Shown here piece after piece: positions 1 to 8,868 of a stretch of 64,000 bases of DNA. The stretch lies in contig NZ_MBLO01000236.1 in the NCBI RefSeq assembly GCF_001854805.1, positions 104,460-168,459 on the forward strand. The letters run 5' to 3'. This DNA comes from Pseudofrankia coriaricola (GTDB lineage Bacteria > Actinomycetota > Actinomycetes > Frankiales > Frankiaceae). Positions within the stretch are counted from its first letter, which is position 1, and each line of letters opens with the position of its first letter. The notes beneath the pieces were generated by a model that was not told the DNA's origin, ran no database searches, and worked only from the letters and a program-made list of their open reading frames with translations. The position numbers were made by a program, and so were the translations under genes.

Positions 1-662
1 AGGACGACGCGGGCGGGCCCGCGGTCCTCAGCCCACGCGAGCTGCGCCGACAGGAGCGGCTGCGCGTCGGCAGGGAGCAGATCCTGGATGCGGCCGAGGA
101 GCTGTTCGGCCGGCAGGGCTACCGCGGCACCAGCCTGCAGCAGGTCGCGAAACGGTGCGAGTTCTCGATCGGCGCCCTGTACCTGTTCATCGACAGCAAA
201 GAAGAACTGCTGCAGGCAGTGCTCAACCGGCGCACCGTCGAGCTGATGGAGCTGATGGCCTCCTGCCTGGCGGCCGAGGGCACCGGCGCCGAGCTGCTGG
301 CGCGGCTGGCCCGCACACAGGTCGATTTCCACCGGCGCTACCCGGAGTTCGGCCGGCTCTCGATCCAGCTCATGTCCGCGCCCGGCGTACCCGGCACACC
401 CGGCTTCCGCGAGGGCTTCGCCCGTGGCTACGACGCGGCAATCGAGCTGGAGGCCGAGCTGTTCGTCAGGGGTCAGCGCGACGGCACGCTGCGCCCCGGC
501 GACCCAGGCTGCCTTGCCCGGCTGTACTCGGCGATGGTCACCGCGTATCACGCAATGGACCCGGAGGTCTCCGCGGACAGCGCGGCACTTCCTGACGACA
601 TCTTCCTGTCCACTGTCGCCGCCGCCTTCGCGCCGCCTCCGGACGGCTCGCCGGCCCGTTAG
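1..662 (+). CDS. TetR/AcrR-family transcriptional regulator (5' end outside window)
   Basis: The open frame runs in from the left edge and stops at TAG 660-662, so the N-terminus is missing. The visible N-terminal part is a TetR helix-turn-helix: REQILDAAEELFGRQGYRG, then TSLQQVAKRCEFSIGALY, then LFIDSKEELL. Members of this family bind operators as dimers and release DNA when a small ligand occupies the C-terminal all-helical domain. That domain (from about nt 230) is not conserved enough to name a ligand. The next gene on the strand is a FadD-like acyl-CoA synthetase, so control of lipid metabolism is possible but not shown. The stop codon touches the first copy of a 69-bp tandem repeat. Confidence 0.85.
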   Translation, partial: DDAGGPAVLSPRELRRQERLRVGREQILDAAEELFGRQGYRGTSLQQVAKRCEFSIGALYLFIDSKEELLQAVLNRRTVELMELMASCLAAEGTGAELLARLARTQVDFHRRYPEFGRLSIQLMSAPGVPGTPGFREGFARGYDAAIELEAELFVRGQRDGTLRPGDPGCLARLYSAMVTAYHAMDPEVSADSAALPDDIFLSTVAAAFAPPPDGSPAR

Positions 663-797
663 TGATCCTGGGGACAACGGCCGCCGGGTGTGCGAAGGAA
701 GATCATTTTCGCACACCCTTTGACCCTCTAGTGATCCTGGGGACAACGGCCGCCGGGTGTGCGAAGGAAGATCATTTTCGCACACCCTTTGACCCTC
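660..797. repeat. Two perfect 69-bp direct repeats, each with an 11-bp hairpin
   Basis: Units span 660-728 and 729-797 and appear identical. Each holds an inverted repeat GGGTGTGCGAA / TTCGCACACCC (686-696 with 708-718; 755-765 with 777-787) around an 11-nt loop containing GAAGATCAT. The array begins at the stop codon of the TetR gene, so it may end or protect that transcript. A related hairpin with different stem bases lies between urtA and urtB. Confidence 0.9.
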
Positions 798-1187
798 TAG
801 CCGGACGGACATTTTTAGGTCGTCCGACCGGGACAGGCAGTCCCGGCCCGCATACCCAAGAAGTGATCTTCACCCGTCGCCATAGCCGTTCCCGGACGGC
901 CACGGACCGGCTATGGCGCAAAGCGGACGAATCTGGGCGCGAAACATCCGCCGCATTCCCACACGTCGGCCGTAGGCCGTCGCTTCGCGACGATCCACGA
1001 TCCGATTGGCCCACGTTCGAAGAACGCATATCGTCATGAGCCGCGCGCGGGAGTCCAGCCGCGGGCCCACGTCAGCTTCTTCTCGCCACCGCCGAGACAG
1101 CCTCGGGCGGCCCACGGGAGGGCACCCGGACAGGGCGGCCCTCGCGCCGGCCACCGAACCATCGAGCCACAGGGAGCGGAGCGCCGG
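798..1187. other. Intergenic region with an 11-bp inverted repeat
   Basis: No convincing gene is present. CGCCATAGCCG (878-888) and CGGCTATGGCG (908-918) form a perfect 11-bp inverted repeat with a 19-nt spacer. A short CGTTC-GAA-GAACG palindrome lies at 1014-1026. Either could be an operator for the acyl-CoA synthetase gene at 1188, but neither matches a site I can name. Confidence 0.4.
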
Positions 1188-2873
1188 ATGACCACCAGAG
1201 ACAGCGACGACGACTTAGGCGCAAAGCCGGGCGATCATGGCGGGGCCCGCGCGGACGGCGGCCCGGGCGCGGGGGCGTCAGCCGTCGAGGACGTGCCGCC
1301 GGCCACGATCCCGGCCGTGCTGGAGCGGGCCGCCCGGCGGTGGCCCGAAGACGAGGCCGTCGTCGACGGCGACGTCCGGCTGACGTTCGCCGGGCTCGCG
1401 GCCGCCGCCGACGAGGTGGCGCGGGCCCTGGTCGGCAGCGGTGTCGAGGCCGGCGACAGAGTCTCGATCTGGGCGCCGAACGGCTACCGCTGGATGGTCG
1501 CCGCGCTCGGGATCTACCGGGCCGGCGCGGTCCTCGTCCCGGTGAACAGCCGGTTCAAGGCGGGCGAGGCCGCGGATCTCCTGCGCGCGACCCGGGCGAG
1601 GATCCTGTTCACCGTCACCGACTTCCTCGAGACGGACTACGCGGCCGCGATCCTCGCCGAGCCGGACCTGCCGGACCTCGGCGAGGTCGTCGTGCTCGAC
1701 GGACCGGTCAGCCCCGGCACCATCCCCTGGGACGACCTCACCGCCCGCGCCGCCTCGGTTCCCGCCGAGACGACCGCCGCCCGCGCGGCCGCGCTCACCG
1801 GCGACAGCCTCAGCGACATCATCTTCACCTCGGGCACCACCGGAAAGCCGAAGGGCGCGATGCTCGCCCACGGCCCGTCAACCCGGCTCTACAAGGCCTG
1901 GGCCGACGTCATCGGGCTCGGCCACGGCGACCGCTACCTGCTCGTCTACCCGTTCTTCCACACCGCCGGCCTCAAGGCGGGCCTGCTCGCGACCATCCTG
2001 GTCGGCACGACGCTCGTCCCGTACCCGGTCTTCGACGTGCCCGCCGTGATGCGGCTCGTCAGCGAAGAGAAGATCACCATGCTGCCCGGCCCGCCGGCCG
2101 TATACCAGACGATCCTCAACAGCGACCTGACCGGCTACGATCTGTCGAGCTGGCGGCTCGCCGTCACCGGCGCCGCGGCGGTGCCGGTCGAGCTGGTCCG
2201 CCGGCTGCGCGCCGACCTGGGCCTGCGCACCGTCGTCACTGGCTACGGCCTGACCGAGACCACGGGAACGGTCGCCATGTGCCGGCACACCGACGACCCG
2301 GAGCTGGTCGCGCGCACTTCCGGCCGCGCCCTCGAGGGCATCGAGATCCGCGTCGTCGACGACGCGGGCAAGGAGGTGCCGCGCGGCGAGCCCGGCGAGA
2401 TCCTGGCCCGCGGGTTCAACATCATGAAGGGCTATCTCGACAGCCCCGAGGCGACCGCCGAGACCATCGACGCCGACGGCTGGCTCAGGACCGGTGACAT
2501 CGGGGTGATGGACGACGGTGGCAACATCGCCATCACCGACCGGAAGAAGGACATGTTCATCGTCGGCGGCTTCAACGCCTACCCGGCGGAGATCGAGGGC
2601 ATGCTGGCCGAGCACCCGGTGATCGCCCAGGTCGCCGTCGTCGGCGTCCCCGACGAGCGGCTCGGCGAGGTCGGCATGGCGTACGTCGTCCCGCGGGCCG
2701 GCCAGCCGGCGCCCGAACCGGCGGAGATCATCGCCTGGGCCCGGCAGCGCATGGCGAACTACAAGGCGCCGCGCTACGTCGAGATCGTCGACGCGCTCCC
2801 ACTCAACGCCACCGGGAAGGTCGTCCGCTACGAGCTGCGCGACCGCGCCGCCACCCTGGTCCGCCGCTCCTGA
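1188..2873 (+). CDS. FadD3-like acyl-CoA synthetase (AMP-forming)
   Basis: ANL-superfamily ligase of 561 residues that should activate a carboxylic acid to acyl-AMP and then acyl-CoA. The phosphate-binding loop TSGTTGKPKG is at about residues 214-223, the YGLTET motif follows in the middle of the protein, GWLRTGDIG marks the hinge region, and the C-terminal NATGK supplies the catalytic lysine (about K544). The N-terminal 40 residues are a Gly/Asp-rich extension. Overall style resembles mycobacterial FadD3, which activates a steroid-ring fragment, but substrate cannot be fixed from sequence. ATG 1188 follows GGGAGCGGAG at good spacing. It stands alone; the methyltransferase 100 bp downstream may or may not be co-transcribed. 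Confidence 0.85.
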   Translation: MTTRDSDDDLGAKPGDHGGARADGGPGAGASAVEDVPPATIPAVLERAARRWPEDEAVVDGDVRLTFAGLAAAADEVARALVGSGVEAGDRVSIWAPNGYRWMVAALGIYRAGAVLVPVNSRFKAGEAADLLRATRARILFTVTDFLETDYAAAILAEPDLPDLGEVVVLDGPVSPGTIPWDDLTARAASVPAETTAARAAALTGDSLSDIIFTSGTTGKPKGAMLAHGPSTRLYKAWADVIGLGHGDRYLLVYPFFHTAGLKAGLLATILVGTTLVPYPVFDVPAVMRLVSEEKITMLPGPPAVYQTILNSDLTGYDLSSWRLAVTGAAAVPVELVRRLRADLGLRTVVTGYGLTETTGTVAMCRHTDDPELVARTSGRALEGIEIRVVDDAGKEVPRGEPGEILARGFNIMKGYLDSPEATAETIDADGWLRTGDIGVMDDGGNIAITDRKKDMFIVGGFNAYPAEIEGMLAEHPVIAQVAVVGVPDERLGEVGMAYVVPRAGQPAPEPAEIIAWARQRMANYKAPRYVEIVDALPLNATGKVVRYELRDRAATLVRRS

Positions 2874-2974
2874 GCGGCCCTGCCGAGCACCGGTCGTGCC
2901 CCGCCATCCCTCCGGGTGGCGGGCGGTCGGCTCCCGCGCGCACGATGGGGTGGCAACGGTCCGGGGGGTGACGC

Positions 2975-4855
2975 ATGGCGGACCAGGCTCACGCCGACAG
3001 CGACGACCACGGCGACGGCACCGATTCCGCCACCCGGCTCGTCTGGCCCGCGGCCGGCCCGGGGCCGTACGGCTCCGGCCTGTCCAGCCCGTACGCTCCC
3101 GACCCCTACGCCCAGTTCGGCGCCCGGCGCCGGGACGGGCCTTCCCCCTTGGACAGCGGCGTCGCCGACGAAGACTTTGATGAACGCGGCGAACACGACG
3201 TCGATGACCACGACGACCGCCACAACGACGACGCTGGCCACGGCCACGATCCCGACCACGGCGCCGGCGCCGGCGCCGGCCATGACCACGGCCGCAACGG
3301 TCACGACGTCGTCGAGCGACACATCTGGAGCGCCGGGGCCGGGGGGCACGCGGAGCATCCGCACCTGGCCGAATGGGCGGAGCGGGCCGACCGCGCCGCC
3401 GAGCGCGCCTGGTCCTGGTTCGGCAGGCTCGCCGACCAGGCGGCGGCCCGGCTGCCCGCCCACCCACCGGGCAGCGCCGGCCCGCGGGAGACGCAGGAGC
3501 CGGCACCTGAAGTACCGGCAGGTACCGCGCACCAGGCGCCGGTCACGGCGCGGCCCGGCACCACCGTCCCGCCCGCCGCCACCGCCCCGCCCGGCGCTGC
3601 TGCCTCACCCGACGCTGCTGCCTCACCCGGCGCTGTCGCCCCGCCCGCCACCGCCCCGCCAGGCACGGCCCCGGGCCTCCGCGCGGGCCAGCACGTCAGC
3701 CATGACCAGCCCCAGGAGATCACCGTCCACCGGTTCCCGCCTCCCGTGCCGCCGGTCCTCCCACCGGGCGAGGTCCCAGCGGCCGAGCCGCCGTCCTCGT
3801 CCTCAGCCGCGTGGCCGCCAGGCCCGGAGCCATCACCCGCGCGGGCGCCGGCTGGCGCCCCACCGGCCGAGGCGGCGGGCGGGGCGACGTCCCCGTCCAC
3901 CGGGACACCGTCGGACCGGACCGCAGCGGCGCCATCCACGCGTGCGGCCGCGGCACCGTCGGCGCGGGCCGTCGCTCCGCCGGCCGAGACACCCGCCGGT
4001 GCGAGGGCTGTGCGGCCGACGGTCGGCTACGCGCTGCACGGCGGGGAGGCCGACGCGCATCGGCTGGCCAGGCAGTCCAGGGCGCTGGAACCGGGCACGG
4101 AGGCGTTCCTGACCGGGCTGGGCCTGGGACCGGGCTGGCGCTGCCTGGACGTCGGGTGCGGGCACGGCCAGGTCAGCGTGCTGCTGGCAAGCCAGGTCCG
4201 GCCCGGCGGGCGGATCGTGGGCGTCGACGGCGACCCGGCGTCGCTGCGGGTCGCCCGCCACAACGCGGCCCGGGTGGGCGCGCGGGTCGCGTTCCTGAAC
4301 GCCGAAGCCGGCTGGCTGCCCGCCGCGCGCGGCCGGTTCGACCTGGCCTACTGCCGGCTGCTGCTTGGGCATCTCGCGGACCCGATGGAGACGCTGCGCG
4401 CCATGGCCACCGCGGTCCGTCCCGGCGGCGTGGTAGCCGTCGAGGACGTCTACTTCACCGTCCCGTCGACGACGGCGACGCCGGACGACCCGCTTCCAGG
4501 GGCCCTGGCCGAGTTCATCGAGCTTCTGACCATGACGATCCGCGCCCAGGGCGGTGACCCACAGATCGGCCCGCGGCTGCCCGCGCTGTTCACGGCCGCC
4601 GGCCTGACCGACATCTCGGCCGGCCTGAGCGCCGCTCCCCTGCCGTTGGACTCGCCGCTCCTGCTGGCCGAGGCTCTGGACGCGACCCGGGACGCGACTC
4701 TGGCCGCGGGCCTCGCCTCCGCCACCCACCTCGACGACCTGCGCGCCGCGCTGCTCGCCCTCCCGCGGACGGCCCTCACCGCCACGATCGACACCGCGCG
4801 TATCCACCAGGTCGCCGGCCACCGCCCGCGACGCCCCTCGGCCCAGGCCGCCTGA
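2975..4855 (+). CDS. SAM-dependent methyltransferase with long disordered N-terminus
   Basis: 626 residues. Only the C-terminal ~280 form a class I methyltransferase: motif I LDVGCGHG (VGCGHG at residues 393-398), motif II VGVDGD, a FDLAYCRLLLGHL segment and a VRPGGVVAVED strand typical of ubiE/Methyltransf_11 proteins. The first ~340 residues are low complexity: an Asp/His-rich stretch around residues 76-115 (DHDDRHNDDAGHGHDPDHG) that could bind metal, then Pro/Ala/Thr-rich sequence. The acceptor is unknown. It starts at ATG 2975 close behind a GGGGGG run; the extreme length of the tail compared with the usual ~270-residue enzymes is the odd feature. Confidence 0.75.
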   Translation: MADQAHADSDDHGDGTDSATRLVWPAAGPGPYGSGLSSPYAPDPYAQFGARRRDGPSPLDSGVADEDFDERGEHDVDDHDDRHNDDAGHGHDPDHGAGAGAGHDHGRNGHDVVERHIWSAGAGGHAEHPHLAEWAERADRAAERAWSWFGRLADQAAARLPAHPPGSAGPRETQEPAPEVPAGTAHQAPVTARPGTTVPPAATAPPGAAASPDAAASPGAVAPPATAPPGTAPGLRAGQHVSHDQPQEITVHRFPPPVPPVLPPGEVPAAEPPSSSSAAWPPGPEPSPARAPAGAPPAEAAGGATSPSTGTPSDRTAAAPSTRAAAAPSARAVAPPAETPAGARAVRPTVGYALHGGEADAHRLARQSRALEPGTEAFLTGLGLGPGWRCLDVGCGHGQVSVLLASQVRPGGRIVGVDGDPASLRVARHNAARVGARVAFLNAEAGWLPAARGRFDLAYCRLLLGHLADPMETLRAMATAVRPGGVVAVEDVYFTVPSTTATPDDPLPGALAEFIELLTMTIRAQGGDPQIGPRLPALFTAAGLTDISAGLSAAPLPLDSPLLLAEALDATRDATLAAGLASATHLDDLRAALLALPRTALTATIDTARIHQVAGHRPRRPSAQAA

Positions 4856-4868
4856 GGCGCTGAGCCTC

Positions 4869-4900
4869 ACCTCCCAGATCGCTGACCTCCCAGATCGCTG
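4869..4900. repeat. Dispersed CTCCCAGATC repeat, two tandem copies
   Basis: ACCTCCCAGATCGCTG occurs twice in direct tandem (4869-4884, 4885-4900). The same module appears at 17796-17826, 19161-19313 and, inverted, at 60228-60340. Here it fills the gap between the methyltransferase stop and the small MarR-like frame. Confidence 0.85.
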
Positions 4901-4909
4901 CGCCCGCCG

Positions 4910-5278
4910 ATGACCTTCCCGGAGCTGCGGGCCTTCCTGACGAGCCAGCGCCAGCTGCGCCGCGACGAGGAGCAGGTCGACGCGATGCTGCGCCGCCTGG
5001 ACGACGCGGGTCTGCTCACCGGGCTCGACGGTGCCGGCCCGGTGAGCGTGACCACGCGGGGGGCGGAGCTGCACGCGGCCGTGTTCGCGTCGGTGCAGCG
5101 GGTCGGCGGACAGGTCTTCAGCGGCTTCGATCCGGCCGAGCTGGCGGCCGAGCTGGCGGCCGAGCTGGCGGCCGAGCTGGCGGCCGAGCTGGCGGCCGAG
5201 CTGGCGGCCGCCAAGCATGTCCTCGCCGAGGTCACCCAGCGGGCACTGCGGCTGCGGACCGAGCTCACGGCGGCCTGA
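4910..5278 (+). CDS. Short MarR-like winged-helix protein with ELAA repeats
   Basis: 122 residues. DEEQVDAMLRRLDDAGLL followed by GPVSVTTRGAELHAAV looks like the recognition helix and wing of a MarR-type regulator, and LAEVTQRALRLRTEL like its C-terminal dimer helix. The usual first two helices (30-40 residues) are absent, so the protein is either truncated or starts at an unseen codon. Six perfect 12-bp repeats at 5138-5209 encode (ELAA)6 in the helix after the wing. ATG 4910 has no good ribosome-binding site, and the region just upstream is made of dispersed repeats with in-frame stops, so this may be a decayed gene. Confidence 0.5.
   Translation: MTFPELRAFLTSQRQLRRDEEQVDAMLRRLDDAGLLTGLDGAGPVSVTTRGAELHAAVFASVQRVGGQVFSGFDPAELAAELAAELAAELAAELAAELAAAKHVLAEVTQRALRLRTELTAA
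5138..5209 (+). repeat. Six perfect 12-bp tandem repeats (GAGCTGGCGGCC)
   Basis: The unit GAGCTGGCGGCC occurs six times without mismatch inside the MarR-like frame, encoding ELAA each time. Length is a multiple of three, so copy-number change would keep the frame. Perfect identity suggests recent slippage. Confidence 0.95.
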
Positions 5279-5557
5279 CCGCGGCGGCCCGACCCGTGTG
5301 CCGGTCCGGTGATCTGGCCCGCCGGACCGGCCCACAGGCTCAGGCGCCGACACTGGCGCTGGCGTCAGGGCCCTGGGGGTCGGCAAGGAAACCCAACCGA
5401 CGCTCGATGCGTGTGGTCCGCGAGACGGTTGCGGTGACGCGCGGCGGACGTCCCGGGATCGGATGGCGGTCGCAACGGGTGCGGGTGACCGCGGTCCGTG
5501 CTGGTATGAGGACGCTCGCGGCGAGGGCCACGGCGCATCACGGAGACGAGGTTCGGC
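5279..5557. other. Intergenic region before the SDR gene
   Basis: About 280 bp with GC-rich sequence. Nothing recognisable apart from the ribosome-binding site GGAGACGAGG just before the GTG start at 5558. Confidence 0.4.
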
Positions 5558-6367
5558 GTGGACACGGGTCTTACGGGGCGGACGGCTGTTGTCACCGGCG
5601 GGAACTCCAACATCGGCCGGGGCATCGTGCTGGCGCTGGCGGCCGAGGGCGCGAACGTCGTAATCGCCGCGAGGGACGAGGCCGCGGGTGAAAGGGTGCG
5701 TGAGCAGGCGCTCGCCGCGGGCGCGAAGAACGCTGTGTTCCACTCCGTCGACGTCCTCGACCGCGCGCAGGTAGGCAGGATGGTGGCCACGGTCGAGGAG
5801 CGTTTCGGCGCGGTCGACCTACTGGTGAACAACGTCGGCGGCAACGTCGCGTTCGCCTACTTCGCCGAGTCCGACCCGGACACCTGGCGCCGCGACGTCG
5901 ACCTGAACTTCACCAGCACGCTCAACTGTGCGCACGCCGTGCTGCCCGGCATGATCCACCGAGCCTCCGGGCGCATCATCAACATCGGGTCGACGGCGGG
6001 ACTGATCGGTGACCCGACGCTCGCCGTGTACTCGGCGATGAAGGGCGCGGTGCACACGTTCACCAAGATCCTCGCCAAGGAGGTCGGGCCGCATGGGATC
6101 ACGGTCAACGCCGTCGCCCCTTACGGCACGCTCCCCGACGACTGGGCGAACGACGTGAGCGCGGGCAGCCGCTGGCATGCCGACGGCGTCATCGCGAAGC
6201 GGGCACACGGCGGCGACTCGCCCAGCATCGGGCGCCGCACAGTCCTCGAACGCCAGACCGCGACGCCACGGGAGATCGCCGCCGCGGTCGTCTACCTGGC
6301 CTCCGACGCAGCGGCTTTCGTCACCGGCCAGATCCTCGCTGTCGAGGGCGGCACTCTCCTGGCCTGA
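5558..6367 (+). CDS. Short-chain dehydrogenase/reductase (SDR)
   Basis: 269-residue classical SDR, an NAD(P)(H)-dependent oxidoreductase. The cofactor loop TGGNSNIG is at residues 13-20, DVLD at about 65-68, NNVGG at 91-95, and the catalytic S145, Y158 and K162 are all present (YSAMK). The C-terminal TGQILAVEGGTLL is the usual FabG-type ending. An insertion around residues 190-225 after the substrate loop is longer than in FabG. The GTG start at 5558 follows GGAGACGAGG at good spacing. The substrate is unknown; the surroundings suggest lipid or steroid-like compounds. Confidence 0.85.
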   Translation: MDTGLTGRTAVVTGGNSNIGRGIVLALAAEGANVVIAARDEAAGERVREQALAAGAKNAVFHSVDVLDRAQVGRMVATVEERFGAVDLLVNNVGGNVAFAYFAESDPDTWRRDVDLNFTSTLNCAHAVLPGMIHRASGRIINIGSTAGLIGDPTLAVYSAMKGAVHTFTKILAKEVGPHGITVNAVAPYGTLPDDWANDVSAGSRWHADGVIAKRAHGGDSPSIGRRTVLERQTATPREIAAAVVYLASDAAAFVTGQILAVEGGTLLA

Positions 6368-6493
6368 CTACCTACCGACACGGAACCAGCCAGACGGCAC
6401 CGCCGGCACCGCCGGTCAGGTGCACCTCGACACGTCGCGCGGACCGAGGCGGTTCTGCGCTGCGACGCACATTCTTGCCAGCCAGGGCCTGGT

Positions 6494-7384
6494 CTATTCG
6501 CGGATGACGTCGTCGATGGTGCTGGCAATCATCGCGCGGCGGAACCACGTGTCGAGTTGGTCCAGGTCTGTGCAGGTATGGATCCGCTCGCGGACGTCCT
6601 CGGAAACGAGGATTCCGCGTGCCTCAAGCACGGTCAGCAACATCCGCCCCGCGCCGAGGGCCTCACCCTCGGCCTTGCCCTCGGCGTGGGCACGAGCGTC
6701 GGTCTCGTTGAGAAGTTCACTGCGGTACCGACGGCCGACGGTGCTGGTCATATACGTCTCCCAACGCTTCCAGAGCGCCTCTGGCAGCCCAGCTAGAACG
6801 ATCTCATGATACAGGGGTTTCTTCTTCGGGCCGAGCGCCCGCAGCGCCTCCAACAGTGCGGGAAAAGCGGCCTCGATGTCAGCATCCCCGCCATGGCAGA
6901 GTACAGAGAACAGGGCCAACGCCGGTTCGGCCTGTGCCCGCTCGACGTCGACGACCAGAGGAACGTCGCCCGGCGTGAAGACGAGCGGGCGCAGGTGCAG
7001 GCTCACACCCTCCGACTCGAACATGGCCCGGTATCTGCGGGCGACCGCCGCACCAGGGCAGTAGACCAGCAGCGCGGCATTGACCTCCAGCTCCGCTTCC
7101 AGGTGCGCCACGTAGGTCTTCCAGGTCCAGCGCTTGCCCGGATCCCAGGCACGCTGAACCTCCAGCACCACAGACAGCAACGACCTGTCGGTCGCGTCGC
7201 ACAACAGTGTCATCCCGTCGGCGCGGTAGGTGCTGGGCACCAGCTTCCGGACCTCCGTCGGCTGCGGCCGGGCATGGTGAAAGTCGGAGACCTTGACGTC
7301 AAAAAGTTTATCCAACAGCCAGACCAGGACCTCCGGATTCTGCTCGGCCAGCTCCAGCGGCGACTCGTGTTCCCCACTCGGCAT
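6494..7384 (-). CDS. Rpn/PD-(D/E)XK-like protein, possible nuclease
   Basis: About 296 residues from ATG 7384 (MPSGEHESPLELAEQNPE); ATG 7396 is an alternative, and neither has a clear ribosome-binding site. The pattern TLLCDATDRSLLSVVLEVQ carries the acidic residue and E-x-Q seen in PD-(D/E)XK enzymes of the Rpn type, which act as recombination-promoting or defence nucleases. An Ala/Glu/Gly-rich hinge (AHAEGKAEGEALGAG) precedes a small C-terminal helical region, as in many Rpn-like proteins. I recall similar multicopy proteins in Frankia, but that is memory, not a search. The gene is alone and convergent with the SDR gene. Confidence 0.55.
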   Translation of the reverse strand: MPSGEHESPLELAEQNPEVLVWLLDKLFDVKVSDFHHARPQPTEVRKLVPSTYRADGMTLLCDATDRSLLSVVLEVQRAWDPGKRWTWKTYVAHLEAELEVNAALLVYCPGAAVARRYRAMFESEGVSLHLRPLVFTPGDVPLVVDVERAQAEPALALFSVLCHGGDADIEAAFPALLEALRALGPKKKPLYHEIVLAGLPEALWKRWETYMTSTVGRRYRSELLNETDARAHAEGKAEGEALGAGRMLLTVLEARGILVSEDVRERIHTCTDLDQLDTWFRRAMIASTIDDVIRE

Positions 7385-7639
7385 GCCGTCAACCATAAAG
7401 AACACGGACAGGAAATAGCAAATCCGGAAGACGCTGGTTAAACCCACTCTACCTTTCAAGCCGACTTGCACTCGCGCATTCTTTCCCTGGCCAGAAAACC
7501 GCCAGAAGAGCCCCCAACGAGCTTTCACCACGAAGGAGCCAGGTTGGCGGTCTCAGCGACGCCGCATCGTCAGGGGAGCGGAAAGAGGCGGCTTCCGGCC
7601 AAACCCGGGATGTCGCCGTCGCAAGCGGCATTGGTCAGG

Positions 7640-8683
7640 TCACGGATGGACCGCGTCGGCCCGGTCACCCAGCGTCGAGGTGGCCGTGGTCGGGCGATGC
7701 AGGCGTGGCGCGGCGAGCTTCGCGGTCAGGTGTTCGCCCGCGACGACCGGCGGGTAGCGCGGCGGGTCGTCCGGCCCGGTGCACGTGGGCAGGCATTCGA
7801 CGACGGCGTCGTAGTTGCCGTCATGGAAGAACGCGATCGAGCGGCGCCGGGCCTCGCGGCCGGCCACTGGCGCGGGCAGCACCACCCGGTGCACGGTCGA
7901 GCGCCAGTGGTCGTTAGTCCACTGGGCGAGCAGGTCCCCCAGGTTCACCAGCAGCCCGCCCGGCCCCGGGACGACCGAGTGCCAGGCGCCGTCAGGACCG
8001 ACGATCTCCAGGCCGGGCACCCGGTCGCCGTAGAGAACGGTGAGGATGCCGTAGTCGGTGTGCGCGCCCATCCGGGCCGGCTCCCCCGAGTCGCTGGCGT
8101 CGGGGCGGGCGGCGGTCACGTAGCTCAGCGCGCGCAGCGTCTCGGTCGAGTGGTCGGTGAACGGGGCGAAGTAGCCCTCCGGCAGCCCGAGCGCGACGGC
8201 GAAGATCTCGGCCAGCCGGCGGGCGAGCCCGGCGACGGCGCCGAAGTAGGCGGTCAGCGCCGGCCGCAGCGCCTGGACCTCGCCCGGCCACAGGTTCGCG
8301 GCGAAGACGCCGTCGCGCTCGCGCTCGTACACCGGGTCGCCGGCCGGCCAGCCCTCCGGGCCGATGTTGAACGCCTCGAACGTGTCCGGGCCGGCGTCGA
8401 CGCCGAGGCTGTAGGCCAGCGACTCGGCACGCGGCGGGCTGTAGCCACGGTTGGTCATGAGGTCGGTGGGGACGTGGCGCAGCTTGGCGCTGGCGGGCAA
8501 CGACCACAGGGTGTCGAGCGCGGCAAGCGCCGCGCCGATCGTGGCCGGCTCGACGCCATGCCCGACGATCTCGAGGAAGCCGACCCGACGGCAGCCGTCG
8601 TCGACCGCGGCGGCGATCTCCCGGCGGCGGGCGCCGCCGCCACTCCATCCGGACAGGTCGACCAGCGGGACGAGGCGGGCCAT
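7640..8683 (-). CDS. Isopenicillin-N-synthase-like 2-oxoglutarate/Fe(II) dioxygenase
   Basis: 347 residues from ATG 8683, chosen because GGAGGG lies 11 nt upstream; the open frame continues 14 codons further without a better signal. It is a double-stranded beta-helix oxygenase: iron ligands H208, D210 (GAHTDYG) and H265 (STVHRV), with R281-S282 (RRRSIAFF) to bind 2-oxoglutarate. The N-terminal DIOX_N region (VPLVDLSGW... GFLEIVGHGV) is intact. Such enzymes hydroxylate or desaturate small metabolites; the substrate is not predictable here. It is transcribed divergently from the VOC gene at 8869. Confidence 0.88.
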   Translation of the reverse strand: MARLVPLVDLSGWSGGGARRREIAAAVDDGCRRVGFLEIVGHGVEPATIGAALAALDTLWSLPASAKLRHVPTDLMTNRGYSPPRAESLAYSLGVDAGPDTFEAFNIGPEGWPAGDPVYERERDGVFAANLWPGEVQALRPALTAYFGAVAGLARRLAEIFAVALGLPEGYFAPFTDHSTETLRALSYVTAARPDASDSGEPARMGAHTDYGILTVLYGDRVPGLEIVGPDGAWHSVVPGPGGLLVNLGDLLAQWTNDHWRSTVHRVVLPAPVAGREARRRSIAFFHDGNYDAVVECLPTCTGPDDPPRYPPVVAGEHLTAKLAAPRLHRPTTATSTLGDRADAVHP

Positions 8684-8868
8684 CAGCGTGCGTCCCTCCG
8701 TCCGGTCGGCGTCACCTGCCGACAAGGGCGAATATAGGCAGGAGCGATACCGGCCGTCCCGGGGAAGTGGCCGCCGTCGCGGCCGGTGACGGCCGTTCGA
8801 GGGCGGGGCGCGGACAGGGCGGCGGATCTACGCTCGGCCGAGGGGACCAGGCGTTCGGAGGAAGCCAC

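Noticed and set aside
1014..1026. LexA box
   Set aside because: GTTC-n3-GAAC has the halves in the wrong order and spacing for the actinobacterial GAAC-n4-GTTC site.
1006..1191. Small open frame overlapping the fadD start
   Set aside because: Arg/Ser-rich, no start signal or similarity; likely chance.
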